Origin: Kosakonia oryziphila
GTDB taxonomy: Bacteria > Pseudomonadota > Gammaproteobacteria > Enterobacterales > Enterobacteriaceae
DNA length: 64,000 nt
Direction of reading: 5' to 3'
Assembly (NCBI RefSeq): GCF_900094795.1
Contig: NZ_FMBC01000019.1
Location: forward strand, 18,710-82,709
Shown: piece after piece, positions 38,607-48,297 of the stretch
Layout of the letters: every line of letters starts with the position of its first letter
Position numbering within the stretch: position 1 is the stretch's first letter
Position numbers and translations under genes: made by a program
Notes under the pieces: generated by a model
Told to the model about the DNA's origin: nothing
Databases searched by the model: none
The model's input: the letters and a program-made list of their open reading frames with translations, nothing else

Positions 38607-39407
38607 ATGTACCAGGTTGTTGCGTCTGATTTAGATGGCACGTTGCTCTCCCCTGACCACACATTGTCTCCGTTCGCGAAAGAAACGTTAAAACTGCTGA
38701 CCGACCGCGGTGTCAATTTTGTCTTCGCTACTGGCCGTCACCATGTCGATGTCGGGCAAATCCGCGATAATCTCGGCATCAAAGCGTATATGATCACCTC
38801 CAACGGGGCGCGCGTACACGATACCGATGGAAATCTGGTCTTTAGCCACAATCTGGATCGCGATATCGCCAGCGATCTGTTCGGTGTGATGCACAACGAG
38901 AAAGATATCATTACCAATGTCTACCGTAACGACGAATGGTTTATGAACCGCCATCGCCCTGACGAGATGCGTTTTTTCAAAGAAGCGGTATTCCAGTATT
39001 CGCTATATGAGCCGGGCTTACTGGAGCCGGAAGGCATCAGCAAAGTCTTCTTCACCTGCGACAGCCATGAAAAATTGCTGCCGCTGGAGCAGGCGATCAA
39101 TGCGCGTTGGGGCGACCGTGTCAACGTCAGCTTCTCGACGCTAACCTGTCTGGAAGTGATGGCGGGCGGCGTATCAAAGGGACATGCGCTGGAGGCTGTG
39201 GCTGGTGCGCTGGGTTATGATCTGAAGGATTGCATCGCTTTTGGCGATGGCATGAACGATGCTGAAATGCTGTCGATGGCCGGTAAAGGCTGCATTATGG
39301 GCAATGCCCACCAACGCCTGAAAGATCTGCATCCAGAGCTGGAAGTGATTGGCACCAATGTGGATAACGCCGTACCACATTACCTGCGTAAATTGTTCCT
39401 GCAATAA
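38607..39407 (+). CDS. yigL: HAD-IIB sugar/pyridoxal phosphatase YigL
   Basis: The 266 residues are of the Cof-type HAD subfamily. Motif I is DLDGTLLSP (near 8-16), followed by the GRHHVDVGQIRDNLG helix, a type IIB cap, VSKGHALEAVAG, and motif IV FGDGMNDAEML. E. coli YigL hydrolyses pyridoxal phosphate and sugar phosphates, and in Salmonella/E. coli its mRNA is stabilised by SgrS during sugar-phosphate stress. It starts 21 bp after pldB, so the two are probably cotranscribed. A large hairpin follows. Confidence 0.94.
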   Translation: MYQVVASDLDGTLLSPDHTLSPFAKETLKLLTDRGVNFVFATGRHHVDVGQIRDNLGIKAYMITSNGARVHDTDGNLVFSHNLDRDIASDLFGVMHNEKDIITNVYRNDEWFMNRHRPDEMRFFKEAVFQYSLYEPGLLEPEGISKVFFTCDSHEKLLPLEQAINARWGDRVNVSFSTLTCLEVMAGGVSKGHALEAVAGALGYDLKDCIAFGDGMNDAEMLSMAGKGCIMGNAHQRLKDLHPELEVIGTNVDNAVPHYLRKLFLQ

Positions 39408-39409
39408 GA

Positions 39410-39442
39410 TTGACATCTGGTTGCTGAGTAACCAGATGTCAA
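39410..39442 (+). other. Long perfect hairpin between yigL and bioP
   Basis: TTGACATCTGGTT (39410-39422) and AACCAGATGTCAA (39430-39442) pair over 13 bp with a seven-base loop. No U-run follows, so it is not a classical terminator. It could be an operator, an attenuator or a transcript end-stabiliser. Confidence 0.6.
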
Positions 39443-39511
39443 CCAAATACTCAAACTTTGCGCAATTGAGTTCGCTACAATGAAGCCTCACTATTTTAAG
39501 AGAGCTTCATT

Positions 39512-40411
39512 GTGGCGTTACTGATCATCACCACGATCCTGTGGGCCTTTTCCTTTAGCCTGATTGGCGAATATCTTGCTGGCCATGTCGACAGCTATTT
39601 CTCCGTGCTGATGCGCGTGGGGCTGGCGGCGCTGGTGTTTTTACCGTTCCTGCGCACGCGTGGGCACAACCTGAAAACCATTGGCCTGTATATGCTGGTG
39701 GGTGCGATGCAGCTTGGCATTATGTATCTGTTCAGCTTCCAGGCGTACCTTTATCTGACGGTCTCTGAATTCCTGTTATTTACTGTCTTCACGCCGCTGT
39801 ACGTTACGCTGATTTACGATCTGCTGAGCAAGCGCGGGCTGCGCTGGAGCTACGCCCTGAGCGCCGGGCTGGCGGTGATTGGCGCGGCGATTATTCGTTA
39901 TGACAAAATCAGCGATCATTTCTGGATCGGTTTGATTCTGGTGCAGCTAGCGAACATCAGCTTCGCCATTGGCATGGTCGGTTATAAACGCCTGATGGAA
40001 ACGCGCCCTATGCCGCAGCACAACGCCTTTGCGTGGTTCTATCTGGGGGCGTTTGTCGTTGCTGTCACTGCATGGTTTGTGATGGGTAACCCGCAGAAGC
40101 TGCCGGGCACGACCTTGCAGTGGGGCGTGCTGGTATGGTTGGGCGTGGTCGCTTCCGGTCTGGGTTACTTTATGTGGAACTACGGCGCAACGCAGGTTGA
40201 TGCCGGGACGCTTGGCATTATGAACAATGTGCATGTTCCCGCCGGACTGCTGGTCAACCTCGCTATCTGGCAGAAACAGCCGCACTGGCCGAGCTTCATT
40301 ATTGGTGGGGCGGTGATAATGGCTTCGTTGTGGGTACATCGCCGTTGGGTCGCTCCGCGCTCCGCACAAACGACAGGTGATCACACGCGTGGTTCCGCGC
40401 TGAGCGAATAA
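39512..40411 (+). CDS. bioP: Biotin transporter BioP (YigM)
   Basis: The 299 residues form ten predicted helices with two EamA domains, nearly collinear with E. coli YigM ([16 protein letters not shown] at the start, THxxGSALSE-type end). It takes up biotin in enterics that lack BioY/BioMNY. The start is GTG at 39512. A 7-bp inverted repeat (ATGAAGC 39480-39486, GCTTCAT 39504-39510) brackets the ribosome binding site. Its last 113 bp overlap metR on the opposite strand. Confidence 0.93.
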   Translation: MALLIITTILWAFSFSLIGEYLAGHVDSYFSVLMRVGLAALVFLPFLRTRGHNLKTIGLYMLVGAMQLGIMYLFSFQAYLYLTVSEFLLFTVFTPLYVTLIYDLLSKRGLRWSYALSAGLAVIGAAIIRYDKISDHFWIGLILVQLANISFAIGMVGYKRLMETRPMPQHNAFAWFYLGAFVVAVTAWFVMGNPQKLPGTTLQWGVLVWLGVVASGLGYFMWNYGATQVDAGTLGIMNNVHVPAGLLVNLAIWQKQPHWPSFIIGGAVIMASLWVHRRWVAPRSAQTTGDHTRGSALSE

Positions 40412-41252
40412 ACGCTTCCGTAACTGGCTGACGCTGCTCGCCATCGCGCACCGCTGCGTACAGCCGGCTCCACAATCCTTCACCCAGAGTTTTGGTTACT
40501 ACCAGACCCTGACGTTCAAAACTCTCCACTACCCAGTGCGGTAGTGCCGCGATCCCCATCCGGGCGGCAACCATCTGAATCAACAATAGCGTGTTATCGA
40601 CGCTTTTCAGCGCCGGGCTGATGCCTGCCGGTTGCAGGAAATGACGCCAGATATCAAGGCGGCTACGTTGCACCGGGTAGATCAGCAGTGTTTCGCTGGC
40701 GAGATCGTCCGGCGTGATGTGCGCTTTTGCCGCCAGTGGGTGATCCGGTGCCAGTACCAACCGCACTTCAAAATCAAACATCGGGGAATAGTGCAGGCCG
40801 CTGCGCGGCAGGATGTCGGATGTCATTACCAGGTCCAGCTCACCCTGTTGCAGTGAAGGCTGTGGGTCAAAAGTCACGCCGGATTTGAAATCCATCTCCA
40901 CCTGCGGCCAGTTCTGGCGGAAGTTCTCAAGTGCGGGCGTCAGCCATTGAATACAGCTATGACATTCAATAGCGATGCGCAATGTGGCTTGCTGTGGCTC
41001 GTTACAGGCCTGCAGCGCGCGGCTGATTTGCGGCAGTACTTGGCTGGCCAGTTGTAGCAGGATCTCGCCCTGTGGGGTAAAACGCAGTGGCTGACTTTTA
41101 CGCACAAACAGACGGAAGCCAAGGCGTTGTTCCAGATCGCTGAACTGGTGGGAAAGCGCTGACTGCGTCTGATGCAACGTTGCCGCTGCTGCGGCCAGCG
41201 ACCCGCTGTTTCGTAACGCCTGTAGCGTTTTCAGGTGTTTAATTTCGATCAT
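40299..41252 (-). CDS. metR: LysR-type methionine regulator MetR
   Basis: The 317 residues have an N-terminal winged helix-turn-helix ([25 protein letters not shown]) and the effector-binding domain that senses homocysteine. MetR activates metE, metA and metH and represses itself. It diverges from metE, and a perfect MetR site touches its start codon. Its 3' end overlaps the bioP coding region by 113 bp tail to tail, so both C-termini are constrained by each other. Confidence 0.97.
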   Translation of the reverse strand: MIEIKHLKTLQALRNSGSLAAAAATLHQTQSALSHQFSDLEQRLGFRLFVRKSQPLRFTPQGEILLQLASQVLPQISRALQACNEPQQATLRIAIECHSCIQWLTPALENFRQNWPQVEMDFKSGVTFDPQPSLQQGELDLVMTSDILPRSGLHYSPMFDFEVRLVLAPDHPLAAKAHITPDDLASETLLIYPVQRSRLDIWRHFLQPAGISPALKSVDNTLLLIQMVAARMGIAALPHWVVESFERQGLVVTKTLGEGLWSRLYAAVRDGEQRQPVTEAFIRSARNHACDHLSFVRSAERPNGDVPTTKPLSPPHQ

Positions 41253-41264
41253 GAATGTCCTTCA
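41252..41264. promoter_or_regulatory. MetR binding site at the metR/metE control region
   Basis: TGAA-TGTCC-TTCA matches the MetR consensus TGAA-N5-TTCA exactly and begins at the first base of the metR start codon. A weaker half site, TGAACAATTTGCG, follows at 41272. Confidence 0.7.
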
Positions 41265-41323
41265 CCCCGGCATGAACAATTTGCGCTTGAGGTTTATACA
41301 GTACCTTTACAATATGGATGTGT

Positions 41324-41339
41324 AAACATCTGGACGTCT
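41324..41339 (+). promoter_or_regulatory. MetJ operator (two tandem met boxes)
   Basis: AAACATCT (41324-41331) and GGACGTCT (41332-41339) are adjacent 8-mers close to the met-box consensus AGACGTCT. MetJ with S-adenosylmethionine should repress metE here. Confidence 0.75.
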
Positions 41340-41342
41340 AAA

Positions 41343-41462
41343 CTCGTCATATTTCGACTTGCAGGTGCGTTAGCTTCCTTGCGTGCCCCAGTCACTTACT
41401 TCAGTAAGCTCCTGGAGACGCGCTACGTTGCCGCCTTCCTGCCAGCCGAACTATTTAGAGTT
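41343..41462. repeat. ERIC element in the metE leader
   Basis: A roughly 120-bp element has the ERIC core CCCCAGTCACTTACTTCAGT then AAGCTCCTGGAG, flanked by the element's typical ends (GTCATATTTCGACTTGCAGG and TTGCCGCCTTCCTGCC...ATTTAGAG). The centre folds as CTTAC/GTAAG within CCCCAG/CTGGAG. It sits between the met boxes and the metE start, so it is probably part of the metE 5' untranslated RNA. Confidence 0.88.
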
Positions 41463-41497
41463 TTACATTCAGAATCATATAATTAAAGGAAGAAGAC

Positions 41498-43759
41498 ATG
41501 ACAATACATAACCACACTCTCGGTTTCCCTCGCGTCGGCCTGCGTCGCGAGCTGAAAAAAGCGCAAGAAAGTTACTGGGCGGGGAATTCTTCTCGCGAAG
41601 ATCTGTTGGCGGTAGGGCGCGAGCTGCGCGCCCGTCATTGGGATCAGCAAAAACAGGCCGGGATCGACCTGCTGCCGGTCGGTGATTTCGCCTGGTACGA
41701 CCATGTTCTGACCACCAGCCTGCTGCTGGGCAATGTGCCGGCTCGTCATCAGAACAACGACGGCTCTGTCGATATCGATACCCTGTTCCGTATCGGCCGA
41801 GGTCGCGCACCGACTGGCGAACCGGCGGCAGCGGCAGAGATGACCAAATGGTTTAACACCAACTACCACTACATGGTGCCGGAATTCAGCAAAGGCCAGC
41901 AGTTCAAACTGACGTGGGTGCAACTTCTGGATGAAGTGGACGAAGCGCTGACACTGGGACATAAGGTAAAGCCCGTACTGCTTGGGCCGGTCACCTACCT
42001 GTGGCTGGGCAAAGTGAAAGGCGAACAGTTTGATCGTTTAAGCCTGTTGAACGACATTCTTCCGGTCTACCAGCAAGTGCTGGCCGAACTGGCAAAACGC
42101 GGTATTGAGTGGGTGCAGATTGACGAACCAGCGCTGGTGATGGAGCTGCCGCAAGCGTGGCTTGATGCCTTCAAACCGGCGTATGACGCGCTGAACGGCA
42201 AGGTAAAACTACTGTTGACCACCTATTTTGAAGGCGTCACCCCGAACCTGGACACCATTACCGCGTTGCCAGTGCAGGGTTTGCATGTCGATCTGGTACA
42301 CGGTAAAGACAACGTTGCACAGTTGCATCAGCGTCTACCTGCCGACTGGCTGCTCTCTGCCGGTCTGGTGAATGGCCGTAACGTCTGGCGTGCCGATCTG
42401 AGTGAAAAATATGCGCAGATTAAAGATGTGGTCGGCAAACGCCCACTGTGGGTCGCCTCTTCCTGCTCGCTGCTGCACAGTCCTATCGATCTGAGCGTTG
42501 AGACGCGTCTTGATGCCGAAGTAAAAAGCTGGTTCGCTTTCGCCCTGCAAAAATGCGAAGAACTGGCGCTGTTGCGTGATGCCCTGAACAGCGGTAACAC
42601 AGAAAAACTGAATGAATGGAGCGCCCCGATCCAGGCGCGCCGCCACTCTACCCGTGTGCACAACCCGGCGGTGGCAAAACGTCTGGCGGCGATCACCGCG
42701 CAGGACAGCCAGCGCGCACGTCCTTATGCTGAGCGCGCACAAGCGCAGCGCGTGCGTTTCAACCTGCCTGCGTGGCCGACCACAACTATCGGCTCGTTCC
42801 CGCAGACCACCGAGATCCGCGGCTTGCGTCTGGATTTTAAACAGGGACGTTTAGATGCGGGCAATTACCGCTCCGGCATCGCTGAACATATTAAGCAGGC
42901 GATTATCGAACAAGAGCGTTTGGGGCTGGATGTGCTGGTACACGGCGAAGCAGAACGTAACGACATGGTGGAATACTTCGGTGAACACCTTGATGGTTTC
43001 GTCTTTACGCAAAATGGCTGGGTGCAGAGCTACGGCTCTCGCTGCGTGAAGCCGCCAGTGGTGATCGGCGACGTGAGCCGCCCGGAAGCGATTACCGTCG
43101 AGTGGGCTAATTACGCGCAATCGCTGACCGACAAACCGGTCAAAGGCATGCTGACCGGGCCGGTCACCATCCTCTGCTGGTCTTTCCCGCGCGAAGATGT
43201 CACTCGCGAAATCATCGCCAAACAGATCGCGCTAGCGCTGCGTGATGAAGTGGCCGATCTGGAAGCCGCCGGTATTGGCATCATCCAGATCGACGAACCG
43301 GCACTACGCGAAGGTTTACCGCTGCGCCGCAGCGAGTGGGAGGCTTACCTGGCGTGGGGCGTCGAAGCGTTCCGTATTAACGCGGCGGTGGCGAAGGATG
43401 ACACGCAGATCCACACACATATGTGTTATTGCGAATTCAACGACATCATGGATTCCATTGCCGCGTTGGATGCTGATGTGATCACCATCGAAACCTCTCG
43501 TTCGGATATGGAACTGCTGGAGTCGTTTGAAGAGTTTGAATACCCGAACGAAATCGGACCGGGTGTATACGACATTCACTCCCCAAACGTGCCGAGCGTG
43601 GAATGGATTGAAGCCCTGTTGCAAAAAGCGACGCAGCGCATTCCGGCACAGCGTCTGTGGGTGAATCCGGATTGTGGTTTGAAAACCCGCAGTTGGCCGG
43701 AAACCCGCGCCGCGCTAGCTAATATGGTGAAAGCTGCGCAGAACCTGCGTCAACAATAA
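41498..43759 (+). CDS. metE: Cobalamin-independent methionine synthase
   Basis: Transfers a methyl group from 5-methyltetrahydropteroyl-triglutamate to homocysteine. The 753 residues equal E. coli MetE. Two beta-alpha barrels are joined. The zinc ligands are in HTHMCYC (His and Cys near 641-643), the Glu of ITIETSRSD and the Cys of NPDCGLKTR near 726. Control is visible upstream: a MetR site, met boxes and an ERIC-containing leader, then the ribosome site AAAGGAAG. An intrinsic terminator follows. Confidence 0.98.
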   Translation: MTIHNHTLGFPRVGLRRELKKAQESYWAGNSSREDLLAVGRELRARHWDQQKQAGIDLLPVGDFAWYDHVLTTSLLLGNVPARHQNNDGSVDIDTLFRIGRGRAPTGEPAAAAEMTKWFNTNYHYMVPEFSKGQQFKLTWVQLLDEVDEALTLGHKVKPVLLGPVTYLWLGKVKGEQFDRLSLLNDILPVYQQVLAELAKRGIEWVQIDEPALVMELPQAWLDAFKPAYDALNGKVKLLLTTYFEGVTPNLDTITALPVQGLHVDLVHGKDNVAQLHQRLPADWLLSAGLVNGRNVWRADLSEKYAQIKDVVGKRPLWVASSCSLLHSPIDLSVETRLDAEVKSWFAFALQKCEELALLRDALNSGNTEKLNEWSAPIQARRHSTRVHNPAVAKRLAAITAQDSQRARPYAERAQAQRVRFNLPAWPTTTIGSFPQTTEIRGLRLDFKQGRLDAGNYRSGIAEHIKQAIIEQERLGLDVLVHGEAERNDMVEYFGEHLDGFVFTQNGWVQSYGSRCVKPPVVIGDVSRPEAITVEWANYAQSLTDKPVKGMLTGPVTILCWSFPREDVTREIIAKQIALALRDEVADLEAAGIGIIQIDEPALREGLPLRRSEWEAYLAWGVEAFRINAAVAKDDTQIHTHMCYCEFNDIMDSIAALDADVITIETSRSDMELLESFEEFEYPNEIGPGVYDIHSPNVPSVEWIEALLQKATQRIPAQRLWVNPDCGLKTRSWPETRAALANMVKAAQNLRQQ

Positions 43760-43768
43760 ACAGCTATG

Positions 43769-43800
43769 CGCCGCTGGATCGTCCCCCGGCGGCGTTCTTT
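43769..43800 (+). terminator. Intrinsic terminator of metE
   Basis: CGCCGC (43769-43774) and GCGGCG (43789-43794), extended inwards by TGG/CCC-type pairs, are followed by TTCTTT. Confidence 0.65.
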
Positions 43801-43996
43801 AAGGCATGGTGCAGAATGCTGCTATACGTGTTTTTGTGGGGGCGATTTCTTATTTCTGGCAGGGTAATAGCAGTTTCTTGATGCCATCGACGTTTTTTCT
43901 TAATGAAAAATGAAGGCTCCATATAAATCAGTTTTCCATCTCACCTTTAATACGGTCAGAAATTCTCATAGTAGAGTTTTATCTTTAACATTACTG

Positions 43997-44016
43997 GCCG
44001 GGGAGTTTCCCCCGGC
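43997..44016 (-). terminator. Hairpin at the 3' end of dlhH
   Basis: GCCGGGG (43997-44003) pairs with CCCCGGC (44010-44016), seven bases beyond the dlhH stop. No T-run is seen on either strand, so it is only a possible end-stabiliser. Confidence 0.4.
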
Positions 44017-44023
44017 ACGAATA

Positions 44024-44830
44024 TTATTTTTTATTGTACTGGGCAAACCATGCCAGCATGCGTTGCCAGCCATCTTTTGCCGACTCTTCATGATAACTCG
44101 GGCGGTAATCGGCATTAAAGGCGTGGCCCGCTTCCGGGTAAACCACAATCTCGGCAGTGGCGTTGGCTGCCCGCAGCGCCTGGCGCATAGTTTCCACGCT
44201 TTCGAGCGGAATGCTGGTATCCTGCGCGCCGTATAAACCCAGTACTGGCGCGGTCAGATCGATCGCGACATCTACCGGATGGCGCGGCGAGTTGAGAGAT
44301 TTCTCCCCCACCAGTTTACCGTACCAGGCCACAGCGGCTTTCAACTGTGGGTTATGCGCCGCATACAGCCAGGCGATACGCCCACCCCAGCAAAAACCGG
44401 TGATCAACAACTGATGTGCGTTACCGCCATTGCGTGCCGCCCAACTGGCGACGTGGTCGAGATCGGCCAGTACCTGGGCATCCGGCACCTTGCTGACCAG
44501 CCCGCTCAGTAGCGTCTGGATATCGGCGAAATCATTCGGATCGCCCTGGCGGAAGTAGAGCTCAGGCGCAATGGCGAGGTAACCTTCCAGCGCCAGGCGT
44601 CGGCAGAGATCACGGATATGTTCATGTACGCCGAAAATCTCCTGTACCACAATGATGATCGGCAACGGGCTATCGGCATTTTTGGGACGAGCGTGAAACG
44701 CAGGCATATTGTCGCCCTGCGTAGGAATGGAGGTTTCGCCTGTGATTATGGCATCCTCTGGTGTGTGAACGATGGTGGAAGCGTGAGGCGAAGCCGCAGG
44801 TGCAAAGCCTGGTTGTTTGTTGGTTGTCAT
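44024..44830 (-). CDS. dlhH: Dienelactone hydrolase family protein
   Basis: The 268 residues form an alpha/beta hydrolase with cysteine nucleophile in GFCWGGR, the oxyanion region VVQEIFGVHEHIRD, an Asp in LYGAQD and His in GHAFNADYR, the Cys-Asp-His triad of dienelactone hydrolases. The physiological substrate in enterics is unknown. The ATG at 44830 (MTTNKQPGF) has GGAG six bases upstream. The earlier in-frame ATG at 44842 overlaps that site and is less likely. It diverges from udp. Confidence 0.88.
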   Translation of the reverse strand: MTTNKQPGFAPAASPHASTIVHTPEDAIITGETSIPTQGDNMPAFHARPKNADSPLPIIIVVQEIFGVHEHIRDLCRRLALEGYLAIAPELYFRQGDPNDFADIQTLLSGLVSKVPDAQVLADLDHVASWAARNGGNAHQLLITGFCWGGRIAWLYAAHNPQLKAAVAWYGKLVGEKSLNSPRHPVDVAIDLTAPVLGLYGAQDTSIPLESVETMRQALRAANATAEIVVYPEAGHAFNADYRPSYHEESAKDGWQRMLAWFAQYNKK

Positions 44831-44951
44831 GGCATTCTCCATACCCTTTTATTAGCGCTCCAATAACTATAGACGGGAAGGTCTGGCACGCGCACAAATC
44901 CCCGTTTCATCGACTATCTTTGCTGCAGCGTTGCGAGATGCAACATTTTAA

Positions 44952-44967
44952 TGTGATATAAATCACT
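44952..44967 (+). promoter_or_regulatory. Upstream CRP site of udp (CRP-2)
   Basis: TGTGA-TATAAA-TCACT matches the CRP consensus at 9 of 10 core positions. Its centre is exactly 52 bp upstream of the second site, the spacing (-93.5 and -41.5) used in the E. coli udp promoter, where CytR binds between the two. Confidence 0.85.
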
Positions 44968-45003
44968 AAATTATGGAAATGATATGCAAACATTTTCTTT
45001 CGT

Positions 45004-45019
45004 GGTGATGTCAATCACG
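45004..45019 (+). promoter_or_regulatory. Promoter-proximal CRP site of udp (CRP-1)
   Basis: GGTGA-TGTCAA-TCACG. If it is centred at -41.5, transcription starts at about 45053, after a TGTAAAGT -10 region near 45039-45046, and 39 nt before the udp ATG. Confidence 0.8.
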
Positions 45020-45091
45020 AAAACGGACAGGCGCCTTCTGTAAAGTGGCGTTTTGCCTCTCCTGATAAAACCAACCACAGAGGAGTCTGTT

Positions 45092-45853
45092 ATGTCCAGG
45101 TCTGATGTTTTTCATCTCGGTCTCACCAAAAACGATTTACAAGGGGCTACGCTGGCTATCGTCCCTGGCGATCCGGAGCGTGTGGAAAAGATCGCCGCGC
45201 TGATGGATAAGCCGGTCAAGCTGGCATCTCACCGCGAATTTACCAGTTGGCGTGCCGAACTGGATGGCAAACCGATTATTGTGTGTTCCACCGGTATCGG
45301 CGGTCCGTCGACCTCTATCGCCGTAGAAGAACTGGCGCAGCTTGGCATCCGCACTTTTTTGCGTGTCGGCACGACCGGGGCGATTCAGCCGCATATCAAT
45401 GTTGGCGATGTACTGATCACCACAGCCTCCGTGCGCCTCGATGGCGCCAGCCTGCATTTTGCACCAATGGAATACCCGGCGGTGGCAGATTTTGCCTGCA
45501 CCACGGCGCTGGTCGCAGCGGCGGATGCGATTGGCGCAACCAAACATATTGGCGTAACGGCATCTTCCGACACATTTTATCCGGGCCAGGAGCGTTATGA
45601 CACCTTCTCCGGGCGAGTGGTGAAAAACTTAAAAGGCTCAATGGAAGAGTGGCAATCAATGGGGGTGATGAATTATGAAATGGAATCCGCGACGCTGCTG
45701 ACCATGTGTTCAAGCCAGGGATTGCGCGCCGGGATGGTGGCTGGGGTGATTGTGAACCGTACCCAGCAGGAGATCCCGAATGCAGAAACGATGAAACAGA
45801 CCGAAAGCCACGCTGTGAAAATCGTGGTGGAAGCCGCACGTCGCCTGCTGTAA
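45092..45853 (+). CDS. udp: Uridine phosphorylase
   Basis: Reversibly cleaves uridine to uracil and ribose-1-phosphate. The 253 residues form a hexameric NP-I family enzyme with the signature [16 protein letters not shown], phosphate-binding RVGTTGAIQ and the uracil-recognition region [14 protein letters not shown]. Starting at ATG 45092 gives [13 protein letters not shown] and the E. coli length, with the ribosome site AGAGGAG. It is controlled by CRP and probably CytR through the two upstream sites. A REP hairpin follows. Confidence 0.97.
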   Translation: MSRSDVFHLGLTKNDLQGATLAIVPGDPERVEKIAALMDKPVKLASHREFTSWRAELDGKPIIVCSTGIGGPSTSIAVEELAQLGIRTFLRVGTTGAIQPHINVGDVLITTASVRLDGASLHFAPMEYPAVADFACTTALVAAADAIGATKHIGVTASSDTFYPGQERYDTFSGRVVKNLKGSMEEWQSMGVMNYEMESATLLTMCSSQGLRAGMVAGVIVNRTQQEIPNAETMKQTESHAVKIVVEAARRLL

Positions 45854-45868
45854 TTCCTCTCTTCCGGC

Positions 45869-45897
45869 GCCCGGTAATGCTGCATTTACCGGGCCTG
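45869..45897. repeat. REP unit between udp and rmuC
   Basis: GCCCGGTAA (45869-45877) and TTACCGGGC (45886-45894), followed by CTGACA, match the REP palindrome head. The unit lies 15 bp after the udp stop and may protect its 3' end. Confidence 0.7.
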
Positions 45898-46006
45898 ACA
45901 AATTCCCTTCCGCTTCTGCGTAACGTCTCGCAGGAAAAGCCCTTCCCAACTGGACGTTTATACAGCACAATCCTCGCTTGCACGAATAAGGTATGGAGGA
46001 GGCGTG

Positions 46007-47455
46007 GTGGAGACTTCAATCATTGTCATGGCAGCGCTGACGCTGGCAGGACTACTCGTCGGCTGGTTGGCTGCAAGCTGGCGTGGAGCGCAGCAGCAGG
46101 CGGAATTGCTCGCCGAGCAACGTGATGTGTTTAGTGAACTGAGCGCCGCCCGTCAGCAGTTAGTTCAGAGCGAGCACTGGCGTGAAGAGTGCGAACTGCT
46201 CAATAACGAACTGCGCAGCCTGCAACATATCAACAGCTCTCTGGAAGCCGATCTTCGTGAAGTTACCACCCGGCTGGAATCAACCCAGTTACATGCGGAA
46301 GAGAAGCTACGCCAGATGCACAGCAGCGAGCAGCGCCTCAGCGAACAATTTGAAAACCTTGCGAACCGCATTTTTGAGCAGAGCAACCGGCGGGTGGATG
46401 AACAGAACCGCCAGAGTCTGAATGGCCTGCTAACGCCGCTACGCGAGCAGCTCGACGGTTTTCGCCGTCAGGTTCAGGAGAGCTTTGGTCAGGAAGCGCG
46501 CGAACGACATACGCTGGCGCATGAAATCCGCAATCTACAACAGTTGAACGCCCAGATGGCGCAGGAAGCTATCAACCTGACACGTGCGCTGAAAGGCGAT
46601 AATAAAACGCAGGGCAACTGGGGTGAAGTGGTGCTGACCCGCGTGCTGGAAGCGTCCGGCCTGCGTGAAGGGTATGAGTATGAAACCCAGGTTAGCCTTG
46701 AAAACGATAGCCGCGCGCGTATGCAGCCGGATGTGATTGTGCGCTTGCCGCAGGGCAAGGATGTGGTGATTGATGCCAAAATGGCGCTGGTGGCCTACGA
46801 GCGCTACTTCAACGCCGAGGATGAATTTATCCGTGAAGGCGCGTTGCAGGAGCATATCGCCTCGGTACGTAATCATATTCGCCTGCTGGGGCGCAAAGAT
46901 TATCAGCAGCTTCCCGGCCTGCGCAGCCTCGACTATGTCCTGATGTTTATTCCAGTGGAACCAGCCTTCCTGATCGCCCTCGACAATCAGCCCGAACTGA
47001 TAACGGAGGCGCTGAAGAATAATATTATGCTGGTCAGCCCGACCACACTGCTGGTGGCGCTGCGCACCATCGCCAACCTTTGGCGCTATGAGCATCAAAG
47101 CCGCAATGCCCAGCAGATTGCAGAAAGAGCAAGTCGGCTGTATGACAAAATGCGTCTGTTCGTTGATGATATGTCGTCCATCGGACAGAGCCTGGATAAA
47201 GCGCAGGACAACTACCGCCAGGCGATGAAAAAACTCACTGCCGGGCGCGGCAACGTGCTGGCGCAGGCGGAGGCATTTCGCGGCCTTGGCGTTGAGATTA
47301 AGCGTGAGATTAATCCAGAATTAACGACTGAAGCGCAGGCGCAGGATGAAGAGTTTCGCCTGAGAGCAGGACAGAAAACGGTAAATGAATATAATGAAGA
47401 CAATCAGTTAGACGATGCAACACAGAATGAGGAGCCAGGCGCGAAGGCCTCATAG
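46007..47455 (+). CDS. rmuC: RmuC, recombination-limiting nuclease-like protein
   Basis: The 482 residues comprise one N-terminal transmembrane helix (about 4-24), a long coiled coil (25-150) and a C-terminal PD-(D/E)XK-like domain (QGNWGEVVLTRVLEASGL, then DVVIDAKMALVAYERY). The family limits recombination at short inverted repeats. Two GTG codons stand side by side (46004, 46007). The second aligns with the E. coli Met and is better spaced from the GGAGG at 45995. The region from 150 to 420 is far more conserved than the ends. Confidence 0.93.
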   Translation: METSIIVMAALTLAGLLVGWLAASWRGAQQQAELLAEQRDVFSELSAARQQLVQSEHWREECELLNNELRSLQHINSSLEADLREVTTRLESTQLHAEEKLRQMHSSEQRLSEQFENLANRIFEQSNRRVDEQNRQSLNGLLTPLREQLDGFRRQVQESFGQEARERHTLAHEIRNLQQLNAQMAQEAINLTRALKGDNKTQGNWGEVVLTRVLEASGLREGYEYETQVSLENDSRARMQPDVIVRLPQGKDVVIDAKMALVAYERYFNAEDEFIREGALQEHIASVRNHIRLLGRKDYQQLPGLRSLDYVLMFIPVEPAFLIALDNQPELITEALKNNIMLVSPTTLLVALRTIANLWRYEHQSRNAQQIAERASRLYDKMRLFVDDMSSIGQSLDKAQDNYRQAMKKLTAGRGNVLAQAEAFRGLGVEIKREINPELTTEAQAQDEEFRLRAGQKTVNEYNEDNQLDDATQNEEPGAKAS

Positions 47456-47530
47456 GGCGGTTGAATCGTAGGGCAATTGCGTCCAATCTGATACACTTCA
47501 CAAACAAATTCTTGAATAGCAGGCACTAAG

Positions 47531-48286
47531 ATGGCGGAAGATTCAAAAGAGACAACACACTTTGGTTTTCAGACCGTCGCCAAAGAAAACAAAGCCGACA
47601 TGGTGGCGCATGTTTTCCATTCGGTCGCGTCAAAATATGACGTTATGAACGATTTGATGTCGATGGGCATTCACCGTTTATGGAAGCGTTTTACCATTGA
47701 TTGCAGCGGCGTACGCCGTGGGCAGAAAGTCCTCGATCTGGCTGGCGGCACTGGCGATTTGACCGCTAAATTCTCGCGTCTGGTGGGTGAAACCGGGCAG
47801 GTTGTGCTGGCTGATATCAATGACTCAATGCTGAAAATGGGGCGCGAAAAGCTGCGCAATATCGGCATTATCGGAAACGTCGAATATGTGCAGGCAAACG
47901 CAGAAGCATTGCCGTTTCCGGATAATACCTTCGACTGCATTACCATCTCTTTCGGCTTGCGTAACGTAACAGAAAAGGAGCAAGCGCTGCGCTCCATGTT
48001 CCGTGTGTTGAAACCGGGCGGACGCCTTCTGGTGCTGGAGTTTTCCAAACCGATTATTGAGCCTCTGAGCAAAGTGTATGATGCTTACTCTTTCCATGTT
48101 CTGCCGCGCATTGGCCAACTGGTAGCGAGCGATGCCGAAAGCTATCGCTATCTGGCGGAATCTATCCGTATGCATCCTGATCAGGAGACCCTGAAAGCGA
48201 TGATGCAGGACGCGGGTTTTGAAAACGTTGACTACTACAATCTGACCGCCGGCATAGTTGCTCTGCACCGTGGCTACAAATTCTGA
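47531..48286 (+). CDS. ubiE: Ubiquinone/menaquinone C-methyltransferase UbiE
   Basis: SAM-dependent C-methylation of demethylmenaquinone and of the ubiquinone precursor. The 251 residues contain SAM motif [16 protein letters not shown], the DINDSML acidic loop, and the UbiE signatures [18 protein letters not shown] and [17 protein letters not shown]. It heads ubiE-ubiJ-ubiB with short gaps. Confidence 0.98.
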   Translation: MAEDSKETTHFGFQTVAKENKADMVAHVFHSVASKYDVMNDLMSMGIHRLWKRFTIDCSGVRRGQKVLDLAGGTGDLTAKFSRLVGETGQVVLADINDSMLKMGREKLRNIGIIGNVEYVQANAEALPFPDNTFDCITISFGLRNVTEKEQALRSMFRVLKPGGRLLVLEFSKPIIEPLSKVYDAYSFHVLPRIGQLVASDAESYRYLAESIRMHPDQETLKAMMQDAGFENVDYYNLTAGIVALHRGYKF

Positions 48287-48297
48287 CAGGAGTGTGT

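Noticed and set aside
39410..39442. Hairpin as a BirA operator
   Set aside because: The arms (TTGACATCT/AGATGTCAA) do not match the BirA half site TTGTAAACC well enough, so I list it only as an unexplained hairpin.
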